NCBI RefSeq assembly: GCF_036785885.1
Contig: NC_092317.1
Location: 3,350,501 to 3,414,500, forward strand
Source: Coffea arabica
Taxonomy: Eukaryota; Streptophyta; Magnoliopsida; Gentianales; Rubiaceae
Length of the DNA stretch: 64,000 nt
Direction: 5' to 3'
A program made the position numbers and the translations under genes. Positions 40,257 through 49,079 of the stretch are shown here, piece by piece. Below the pieces are notes generated by a model, which worked only from the letters and a program-made list of their open reading frames with translations, was not told where the DNA came from and ran no database searches. Positions within the stretch are counted from its first letter, which is position 1, and the number at the start of each line of letters is the position of its first letter.

Positions 40257-40955
40257 TAGGGGTGGCAATTCGGGTCCAAATCAGGTTGGCGGGTCGGGTT
40301 CGGGTCAACCCGTCAGAAAATCTGTTGACCCGAACCCGACCCGCCAACCCGTGACGGGTCAGGTATGCTGACCCGAACCCGAAAATTTCAGGTTGACGGG
40401 TTGGCGGGTCGACCCGAAATGACCCGAAACTTAATTTTAATTTATCACTGTAATTTCTAATAAAATCAATTTCTCACAAAACTAATTACATAATCAAGTA
40501 ATAAAAATTTAAATAAATAATTCCAAACCAAATCTAAAATAAATTAAACACCGTAAAAGTGTTTTATCCCAAACAAAATATAAAATAAATTAAAACAGTA
40601 TAAAAGTAAAAAATAATATAATATATTATTTGTCTAAATATAATAATTTCAACTTCACACAAATTAAATAAATTCATTTAGGATTAAGTAATTAATGCCT
40701 TTGAAAAAAAGAATAACTTAGTTTAGTTAGATAAAATTATTTTTATGTTTATTAAATTATTTTTAATTCGTAAACGGGTCATATCGGGTCATATCAGGTC
40801 GCCACGGGTTGACCCGAAATCGACCTGTTTTCTTTTCGGGTTCATCGGGTCCAACCCGATTCTGACCCGAATTCCCGAAACCTCAACCCAAACCCATTAA
40901 TTTCGTGTTAGGTTCGTGTCGTGTTTTCAGGTCGTGTCGAAAATTGCCACCCCTA
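40257..40955. mobile_element. hAT-type non-autonomous element, 699 bp, with 8-bp TSD
   Basis: The left end TAGGGGTGGCAATT and the right end AATTGCCACCCCTA are perfect inverted repeats of 14 bases. An 8-bp target duplication GGATTATC is at 40249-40256 and 40956-40963. The subterminal regions are dense in GGGTCGGGTTCGGGTC-type words and their complements; the middle is AT-rich. No coding frame. The intact ends and duplication point to a fairly recent insertion. Confidence 0.85.
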
Positions 40956-41052
40956 GGATTATCTAAATTTTAAGTAATATATTTAAATCTGGAGCTTCAA
41001 AGGTAGTAAATTAGTGACGAAGTTAAGAGATTAGTTACTAAATACACCATGG

Positions 41053-41884
41053 ACTCAGAGGCGGAGTCAGGATCCTAACGTAAATCAGGGGGTTGCAATG
41101 TGCAACTATTGTGTTTGATGTGATAAAATTGTTTGATGGACATATTTTTACATGTACTGTTAAAGCTAACTTTGTGATCATCCTTTTTTTTAAATAAAAA
41201 GTTTGGATGGATTTGTTTCCGTTCACCACCACAGGTAGGTGATACCTCAAGAATCATAGGTTGCTTAAACATGTTTTTACAGTTCGCTCATCAACACAGC
41301 CCTCACATCTGATAGCCGGATTCATCCACCAATACAGCTCACACAATCCTCACATCGGCAGCGGAATTCAAACACACGACCTTTTGTGAGAAAGTGATCC
41401 GTTCTTACTAATTGAACTTACTCGTTTTAGCAGCAATAAGATCATTCTACTTATTTGAGTAAGGAACATAAGAAATTTAGAATTTTTTTTCAAAAAGCAT
41501 TTCTTATTTGTCTTCAACACACATTTTTTTAACATTGTTTTCTATCTCACATAATTCACATAAAAAATTGCTATAAAGAAGAATATTTTTCAAATAATTT
41601 TCAATCCAAATGGATCAATGATTACATAACTCGAAGAAGGTCCAAGAGCCTAACAAAAGGTAATCATTATGATATCTTTATTTTTTGTTAAGCCCAATCA
41701 TTATGATTGGTTTTTTTTGGGGGGGGGGGGGAGATGCAACTATAAAAGGTAATTGCACAAAATTTAGGGGAGACAAATAGTATAATATAACTTCTGAAAT
41801 TTCCTAAGGCTATTTTGTGATTTTACCAAAGTTGAGAGGGGACAATTGCCAACTTTCAACCATATGTGGCTCCGCCACTGACCG
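41053..41884. mobile_element. TIR element, 832 bp, with 7-bp flanking repeat
   Basis: The left end carries CAGAGGCGGAGTCAGGA and the right end TGGCTCCGCCACTG, an inverted pair (GGCGGAG core). ACCATGG flanks both sides (41046-41052 and 41885-41891). The interior is AT-rich with a 13-base G run at 41719-41731. A stretch at about 41280-41440, read on the minus strand, has SINE-like A-box and B-box words (AAGTTCAATTAGTAAG, GTGTGTTTGAATTCC), so a SINE may be nested. Superfamily is uncertain, perhaps hAT. Confidence 0.5.
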
Positions 41885-41891
41885 ACCATGG

Positions 41892-42413
41892 TAGGCTAAC
41901 CGGGCTAGCTAGCTAGAATGATATAGATATAGTAGGAAATTTCTGATGCATGTCCTTTTCATGAGTTTGGTTGATAGGTTCCACAATTTTAGCCATAGGA
42001 CGTCTGATTTTGGAGTCAGTGTAGAGGCATTATCACACCACACCACCATCACTGATTACGATTTTTCTTTGAATGAAATATTACTACTTCCAATCTGCGT
42101 TCCCCCTGGTGCCCGGCGGTACTTGCTTTCGGAAATTTATCGGGCCTTTCTGCTTTCTGGGTTGTACGTGCGTGCATGTATTCAGCGCCTGTGCTTTGAT
42201 GGAGAGTGAGGCAGAGAAAATGTCCTTGCATGTACGCCAGAAGAGGGGTCCAACCGGGTTTTGGCCCCCACGGGTGACCTGATAAACAATTTGATGATAA
42301 CTTTTAGGTAACTAACTGTTGTGTGTTTTTAGTTTTTACCCAAATATAAAAAGTCTTTGGATTATTGCGTGGTAGCTAGCAATTTTTCATATCTATCAAC
42401 TATTATTGATTTC
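41892..42413. other. intergenic, nothing recognised
   Basis: Short open frames without coding character. No repeat or RNA gene was read. Confidence 0.5.
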
Positions 42414-42428
42414 ACATAATCTAGAAGC

Positions 42429-42636
42429 CGCCACGTGAATGGGCTGGTGGTTGGCGCCTCTGCCCCGGGTCCTCATGTCCCGGGGTCGAATCTCCGCAGC
42501 AACATCGGTTCCTCCGTGCATATAACGTGCTAAGTCTGGTTGGGGCGCTGGGCTGGGCCGAAGTGGGATTAGTCGGGCCGCCTTTAAGGACTTGACCCGG
42601 ACACCCACTCCGTCGACAAAAAAAAAAAAAAAAAAA
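42429..42636 (+). mobile_element. tRNA-derived SINE with perfect 15-bp TSD
   Basis: Flanked by ACATAATCTAGAAGC at 42414-42428 and 42637-42651. The A-box-like TGGGCTGGTGG at about 42439 and the B-box-like GGGTCGAATCTCC at about 42483 are spaced as in RNA polymerase III promoters. A run of A ends the unit. It is GC-rich unlike its surroundings. The perfect duplication indicates a young insertion. Confidence 0.9.
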
Positions 42637-42651
42637 ACATAATCTAGAAGC

Positions 42652-43070
42652 TAATCAACTTTAAGAATATTTACCATCATGCCTGATGAGTATTCTTGTG
42701 CTGGTAGCTTAATTTGCTTTTCAGTTCCTGCAGCAAATTGGTACTATAAACTGCGTGGCCACGTATCCATCTTCTGACGATGATTCAGGGTTGCAGCCAA
42801 CTCACTATCACTTGCTAATTTTTCTACGAGCTTTTAAAAGGCTGTGTTCGTCCAACCAAGTTGACCTTAATTTGGTGCTATACAGTGACTTGAACCATGA
42901 CAAGCCCCTTTGTACTGTACGAAGGAAAAGATCCACTGTTTTGAGTTTTCTCATTAGAATGAATGATGATTTGCACCTTTTCACCTTTTGCTTGGCTGGA
43001 AACTTGGAAAGCCCTTCCAACAGGTCCTTGGGAATTGGTAAAAACTAATTCATATTAGCCCACCATTTGG
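42652..43070. other. intergenic between two SINE-bearing stretches
   Basis: A 97-residue open frame at 42755-43048 has no recognisable domain and no splice or promoter support. I treat it as chance. Confidence 0.45.
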
Positions 43071-43199
43071 ATTACTATTATTATTTCTCGAAATTTCCGT
43101 ACAAATATATATTACAGTAATTTGATATATATGAGATGAAAAAAGAGATTAAAAAATATATTTAAAAAAATTTTAGAAAAAAATGTCAATCTAAACAAA
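43071..43199. mobile_element. small MITE-like element, GTTTGGATTG family
   Basis: CATTTGGATTAC on the left and GTCAATCTAAACAAAG on the right, enclosing ATTACAGTAATTTGATATAT. This is the same core as the copy near 56831-56976 (ATTACTGTAGCGATTTGATG). Worn and with approximate boundaries. Confidence 0.45.
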
Positions 43200-43310
43200 G
43201 CGTTCGGTACCGACCCAGGAATTATATTTATGGGATGAGATGATGGGTTAATTTAATGCTACAAGCAGCAAACCTACAAAAGTTCTTCCCCAATCTTTAT
43301 GAAGGACGAG

Positions 43311-43491
43311 CTCCCAGGGCTAGAGCTGGTGGTAGTAGCTTAATTAGGTAAGTACCACCGCAAAGGTTTGAATTCTGGGTGCAACGGTCGGTGATGTTGG
43401 GCAGCTTCTCCCGACTCGCAGAGAAATAGTTGGATCGTACGGTAATCAGTCCATGGACACCAGATACCTCTGTGTTGACAGAAAAAAAAAA
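43311..43491 (+). mobile_element. second tRNA-derived SINE with perfect 16-bp TSD
   Basis: Flanked by CTTTATGAAGGACGAG at 43295-43310 and 43492-43507. The A-box-like TAGAGCTGGTGGTAGTAGC and B-box-like GGTTTGAATTCTGGG are both present, and a run of nine or ten A ends the unit. The sequence differs from the SINE 900 bases upstream, so it is a separate family or subfamily. Confidence 0.88.
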
Positions 43492-43507
43492 CTTTATGAA
43501 GGACGAG

Positions 43508-44410
43508 TGTTTGTGCGGTTCAGGTTTGGGCATATACTTCAATTTTTCTAGTGTAATAATCTTTCAAATAGTTAAATGGTGGACATTAATCTAGTGGCCT
43601 GCTTCTTTTTAGTTCATCGGTTAAGACCCTCACGACTGCTATTTGATACTGCTAATTAATTTCAAATGTAGATCAAAGATGCAACAAACTGATACTACTT
43701 ATATTTGATGTTAGTCTCTCAACTCTTTCAATGCGAAGTTAAAACGAATAGAAAAGCTTTGACCAAGATTAATCGATAGCCCTTGCCATGATCAGTCACA
43801 AAGATGAAGGGCAAAGAGAGAAGATACCAATTTTTGGAAAATATCCAAGAAAAAGTAACCTATATAATTGTACTATTTTTTTTTAATTGAAAATTTTGTT
43901 CAATTCACTAATTTCCCTCTCCACCCTTTCATATTTGATTTTCTAACCGGCTCGAGAAGTATTTGTTAATACGTTATTTACCATCTCAAGCATAATCCAA
44001 TTACTGTTTTTAATCACATTCAATTGTTAGCCAATCCGTTTATATTTTACTTTTTCTCATTTTTGCAACCTAAAAGAGTAAAAATCAGTTTCCGAAAGAT
44101 TTTAAATCAAAGCAAAAAAGAATTTTTGAAGAATTTTTTTTTTTTTTGAAGGAGTAAGGCCAACCACACTAATAATAGTAAGACCCCCACTTACAGTAAA
44201 TATTTTTTTTTTAAAAAAAAAGGACACACAAGGAAGACCCCACCAATTCACCAATCCAAACTATAGACGGCTGAGAGCTCACGAATGACGGTGGGCTGAA
44301 TCCTATGGCGGTTGTGATGGGTTAGACTTCCCGAGAAAGTCTTAAGGACTAAAAAGTAAAATACGAAATTGTAGAATGGACCAATAGACTAAAGTCAAGA
44401 ACATAGAAGG
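43508..44410. other. intergenic before the hAT-derived gene
   Basis: AT-rich, with poly(T) and poly(A) runs near 44136 and 44205. No gene or clear transposon ends were recognised. Confidence 0.5.
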
Positions 44411-44708
44411 TCGGGTCTTATAAATAAGGCCTGAATACCTAAAAGCTCATAGCCGCATTGTATCAACTCAGCCCTGCTTAAAAAGGGTCCATTTAGGGTT
44501 TGGAGCTCTCATAATACCTGCACGGCTCAAGCCCATCTTTCTCTCTTCTCCCTCGTCCCTCCCTCCTCAAAAAAATTTCCCCCAATAATTCAAAAAATTC
44601 TGGTTTAATCCTCAAAACCTTAAACCCTAAACCCTACTCTGCTGCTTCGACGATTTCTTCCGGTCCTCCGTTGATTCTGATTTCGAGTTCCAACCCTCAG
44701 TCTCCAAA
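44411..44708 (+). promoter_or_regulatory. core promoter and 5' UTR exon of the hAT-derived gene
   Basis: A TATA box (TTATAAATAAGG) lies at 44418-44429. A doubled telo-box, AAACCCTAAACCCTAC, lies at 44622-44637 in a CT-rich leader. The leader exon seems to end at 44708 with the donor GTAAGT at 44709. The acceptor TTGTTTCAG at 46050-46058 then gives a 1350-base 5' UTR intron, T-rich as is usual. Telo-boxes are common just after the start site of plant genes expressed in dividing cells. Confidence 0.65.
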
Positions 44709-46067
44709 GTAAGTTCTTCTTCTCTCGGCGGTTTTGATTTTGCAACCGCTTGCAGTTATTCTGTTGGCGCCTTTTTTTTAATCTTTTCTTTTAGATTTTC
44801 CTTTTGTTATTTTTTGGGCACTGAATTTGACAATGTTGGAACAGATTTCTGGGTCTTGTATTTTAGTGTCACTTTGAGTTTCTACGAATAGATTTTTTGG
44901 GTTTGGCATATTATATGGTTCATATGTGATTGTCTTGCGCGCAATAGTTTATTCTTATTCTTCAATTTGGTTAAAAGAATTTTCTTTTTCTTTTCCCCCC
45001 CGCTATGACTCTTAAATTTTCTTCAGGTATTATAGGTTTTGGCTCCGTCCTGGTTTTTTTGCGCTAAACTGTAATTTGTTCTCAAACTGAACTGCTGTTT
45101 ATCGATCAAAAGACATGTCTTTCATGTTGTTTTATTGGTTGCTTTTGTATTTTATAGCTGACAGAAAGGTTTCTTTGTGTCATATCTATTGTGGGGTTCA
45201 TATGCCTGTTAAATTTTGTTTGCTGCGTACCTGTCTTTTATGTTGCTTCATCGGGTGGTTTTGAATTTTATGGCTGGCAAAAAGGTTTCTTTTTATCTTA
45301 ACTATTTTTCTTTGGGGAACTGGGGATTTATGGGGATCTTAAATGTTGTTTGCTGCTTGTTTGCTCGCATTATAGGCGGTGAATTGACAATTTATCAATA
45401 TGGATACAGCGTATGTATGCTAATGACTTTTTATCTTATGTAGTAAAAGATGAGAATTGAGGCAAGTTATAGTTGCTATTCTTGCTTACCTAGGAAAAAA
45501 AAAGATGGAGTTCGTGATTGGCTACTTATTATAGTCTTGTGATATCAGATATGGTATTTCACATGTACTAGGTCTTTTTATGTTATAGGTCTGTGAATGG
45601 CCGAGCCTATGGTTGTAAAGCTCAATCTTTTGAACAGAACAGAAAATGTATTTTTGTTCTGCATTTAAGAATGTTTCTGTGATTTTGTTCTGTCTAGCCT
45701 AGTTATTACCTCTTTTATTCTGAAATTCTGTTTCTATAAATTTTCTCTAGGATCTTCTTAAGCACACCTTCTGTTTCCTTGGCCTGGGACGAGAGTGCAG
45801 TTAATTTATAAATGTATTAGGTCTTCTAAATCATGATTTCCCTGCAATACTTAAACTCTAATTTTGTAGCTGCTTCTGCTCTTGGATTGATATACGTCAG
45901 TTACTCTCCTTGTGCAGTTTGCTAGCTGTAGTTATATCATCATGAAAACTAGTATTGAGGTATATCAATTAGACTATGCCATCATTTTGGCCTAGGAGAT
46001 TTGGTATTTGACGGGAATGTACGCCATCATGATTTTTTTGGGATTTTTGTTGTTTCAGGGTTCATTT

Positions 46068-48092
46068 ATGGCTGCCCTTATTGACAACAACGGAACACCA
46101 AATTCAGATGCACAACCCAATAAGCGCAGGAGAAAAAAGTCTGTTGTTTGGGAACACTTCACAGTAGAAAACATTGATGCAGACTGTACCAGAGCCTTTT
46201 GTAAGCAGTGCAAAAAGTCATTTGCCTACATTACTGGTTCAAAACTAGCTGGCACAAGCCACCTCAAACGGCATATTGCCCTAGGAATTTGTCCGGTGAG
46301 CAAGCTTAATAAGGAGAAAAATCAGTCATCTCCCTACATTCCAAACCCCAAAAGCAATGGCTCAGCAGATGCTGTTGATAGAAAAAGGAAGCGGCATAGG
46401 GCTACCTCTGGACTCACAGCCATTTCCTTTGATCAGGAAAGTTGCAGCCATGAGATAGCGAAAATGATTATTAAACATGATTATCCACTTCACATAGTGG
46501 AAAACCCTGGTTTCGTTAGGTTTGCACGGGCTCTTCATCCTCAGTATAATTCAGTTAACATAAACACGATTGAAGCTCATGTAGTGAACATCTACTTGAG
46601 AGAGAAGCAAAATCTTTTGAGCCTTCTTGCTGGAGCTCCCGGTCGCATTAGCCTCAGTTTGGATTTGTGGACTTCAGATCAAACTGTAGGTTATGCAATT
46701 TTAACAGGGCAGTTTGTTGATTGTGATTGGAACTTGCACCGGCGGATCCTTAGTGTTATCACGTTGCCATTTCCTGATTCAGAATCTGCCTTCAATCATG
46801 CAGTTGCTGCTTGCTTTACAGATTGGTGTTTTGAGAACAAACTATTTACCCTCACTCTTAATCAATCCTTCAGTAGTGAGACTATTAGAGCAAATCTTAG
46901 AGGTCTATTATCGATCAAGAATTCGGTTATTGTCAATGGTCAACTGATTATTGGCAGCTGCTATGCTCATGCGTTAGGTAGTACTGCACAGGATGCGTTG
47001 TGGTCAATGAGGAACACCCTTGAAAAAGTCCGTCGAATTGTGAAGTATGTGATTACTTCGGAAGCTCATCGAGAAAAGTTTGCTGAAGTGAAACAAAAGC
47101 TTCAAGTGCCCAGCACAAAGAGCTTGGTCCTTGATGACCAAACCAACTGGAATACTACCTATGAAATGCTATTGGCTGCTTCTGAGTTAAAGGAAGTGTT
47201 TTATTTCTTAGATATCTCTGATACACAGAACCAAATAATTCCATCAATGGATGAGTGGAGGGAAGTTGAAACTCTATGCACATATTTGAAGCTTTTACAT
47301 GATGCTGCCAGCATTTTAACTGCCGAAGTTAACCCAACTTCAAATACATTCTTTCATGAAGTGTGGAAAATTCAGCTTGAATTGATGCATGCTGCCAGGA
47401 GCCCAGATCTGTTTACTAGAAACCTGACTAAGCCTCTGAAGGATAGGTTTGATAGATATTGGAAGGACTGCAACCTAGTTTTAGCTGTTGCTGTTGTCAT
47501 GGATCCCAGATTCAAGATGAAGCTTGTGGAGTTCAGTTTTTCCAGGATCTATGAAAATGAAGCTGAAACTTGGATCAAGCTTGTTGACGAGGGACTGCAT
47601 GAACTCTATCTCGATTATGTTCTGGAGTCACTTCCTCCACCTACGTTCTTGGACGAAGCTAGTGAATCCGTCATAAAAGCAGAGATATCTCAAGATGATT
47701 GTCTACTTTCAAGTGCTGATGGTCTTTCCGATTTTGACATCTATATCTCAGAGATCATGAGTAGCAACCAAATGAAATCAGAACTAGATCAGTATCTGGA
47801 AGAATCTCTTTTGCCTCGTGTACAGGATTTTGATGCTTTGGGTTGGTGGAAGTTAAATAGATTGAAGTATCCAACCCTATCGAGAATGGCATCAGATGTT
47901 TTGTCTATTCCCGTCTCAACAGTTGCTCCTGATTCCGTATTTGATACCGCAGAGAGAAAGATGGATAGCTTCCGAAGCACCTTAAGCCCAACAACTCTTG
48001 AAGCACTTGTCTGTTCGAAGGATTGGCTCAAATTCGAATCTCCAGATACAAGTTTGGATATGCAAACTGCAATTGTTAGTGTGGAAAGATAG
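46068..48092 (+). CDS. domesticated hAT transposase with BED zinc finger (RICESLEEPER/DAYSLEEPER type)
   Basis: Single coding exon of 674 residues from ATG 46068, chosen because it is the first ATG nine bases after a good acceptor (46058). The longer frame from 46008 begins inside the intron's pyrimidine tract. A basic stretch (PNKRRRKKSVVWEHF) leads into a BED finger: C-x2-C (CKQC) followed by HLKRHIALGIC. The transposase core follows, with SLSLDLWTSDQTVGYAI and later VAVVMDPRFKMKLVEFSF. The C-terminal hAT dimerisation region reads DALGWWKLNRLKYPTLSRMA, then LSIPVSTVAPDSVFDTAERK and LEALVCSKDWLKFE. No terminal inverted repeats or target duplication surround it, and the frame is intact, both typical of domesticated SLEEPER genes, which are needed for normal plant growth. 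The product is expected to be nuclear and DNA-binding. Confidence 0.92.
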   Translation: MAALIDNNGTPNSDAQPNKRRRKKSVVWEHFTVENIDADCTRAFCKQCKKSFAYITGSKLAGTSHLKRHIALGICPVSKLNKEKNQSSPYIPNPKSNGSADAVDRKRKRHRATSGLTAISFDQESCSHEIAKMIIKHDYPLHIVENPGFVRFARALHPQYNSVNINTIEAHVVNIYLREKQNLLSLLAGAPGRISLSLDLWTSDQTVGYAILTGQFVDCDWNLHRRILSVITLPFPDSESAFNHAVAACFTDWCFENKLFTLTLNQSFSSETIRANLRGLLSIKNSVIVNGQLIIGSCYAHALGSTAQDALWSMRNTLEKVRRIVKYVITSEAHREKFAEVKQKLQVPSTKSLVLDDQTNWNTTYEMLLAASELKEVFYFLDISDTQNQIIPSMDEWREVETLCTYLKLLHDAASILTAEVNPTSNTFFHEVWKIQLELMHAARSPDLFTRNLTKPLKDRFDRYWKDCNLVLAVAVVMDPRFKMKLVEFSFSRIYENEAETWIKLVDEGLHELYLDYVLESLPPPTFLDEASESVIKAEISQDDCLLSSADGLSDFDIYISEIMSSNQMKSELDQYLEESLLPRVQDFDALGWWKLNRLKYPTLSRMASDVLSIPVSTVAPDSVFDTAERKMDSFRSTLSPTTLEALVCSKDWLKFESPDTSLDMQTAIVSVER

Positions 48093-49079
48093 GTTTTTAT
48101 AGGTATACATATTGAAGTTTTCTCGTATAGATTTGTTCTTTTTCGTTAATTCTTTTCAAGTATGGCGTATTCTTAGTCATTCCGTTTTCTCTGTCCTCTA
48201 CTTACTGGTCGTTGGAGGTGTTTAAATACTTGGTACCTTTGTATTTGATTTAGAGATTCATTCTTTGATTCTGCTGGTCAATACAACATAAAGAGAAATT
48301 ATACTAATTGTTTCAAATTTGAAAACCATCTCCTGAAGTTAAGTTGTTTAAAGCATGGATACATCTATCTGTTCAAAATAACTTTGGATTTCTACTAATT
48401 AAACTTGGAGCCTATTCGACAGAAACCTTTGAAGCCCAAGCCAACAGAAACAAGGACGGTGAAAGATAAAGTAAGTGTCCATTTACATGGCAGGAAATGA
48501 TGATGGACGGGACTCTGAGATGGCTAGTTTCGCCCCTTTTTGCTCTGGACTTGAAGATAGACATGGGTTTGAACAAGGAATTCTCAATGGTCGTCTAAAA
48601 ATTGCAACTTTAGATGTTCCTGCTTTTCTAGAGCGATTGAGTTTAATGCCCATGAAACAAGTAATTGGAGCACATATATCACCTTTTCAGATAGAAAATC
48701 AATCGTGGAGAAGGCCTTTAAACTTGCTTTCTTAGGCTATAAATAAAGACATTCATACTCTGATACCTCGGTTAGAACAACTGCAAGTTCTCTGGGAATT
48801 GCTCCATTTCAAATTGTAACGCTCGGATGTAAACATTTAAGACATTCTCCAGCTTGCTCACCAAAATGTTGAATTATTTATGGCCCCCAACTTGTATTTC
48901 AACCAACTGGTCAGCCCTCCGTCACCCAAATTACTGAATACTAATATACACAACTCAGATGGCCCCGGAAAAGATGAAAAAAAAAATACAGAACAGAACT
49001 CATTCGACGTTTTCCAGTTTCACCTCTGGGTTCCATAGCATGCCACTCCTTCCGCGTCTTAGGAGGACTGAATTGCATC
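48093..49079. other. 3' flank of the hAT-derived gene and PPR promoter side
   Basis: A 3' UTR is expected first. A coding-looking stretch (RQKPLKPKPTETRTVKDK) near 48420-48475 runs into a stop. An 86-residue frame at 48475-48735, starting MSIYMAGNDDGRDSEMASFA, has no known domain. It may be an untranslated alternative 3' exon or a gene fragment; I do not call it. Confidence 0.4.

Noticed and set aside
42755-43048. 97-residue open frame in the SINE-bearing interval
   Set aside because: No domain, promoter or splice support, and lies between repeats.
46008-46067. Upstream start for the hAT-derived protein (MTGMYAIMIFLG...)
   Set aside because: This stretch contains the pyrimidine tract and acceptor of the 5' UTR intron; the ATG at 46068 is the natural start.
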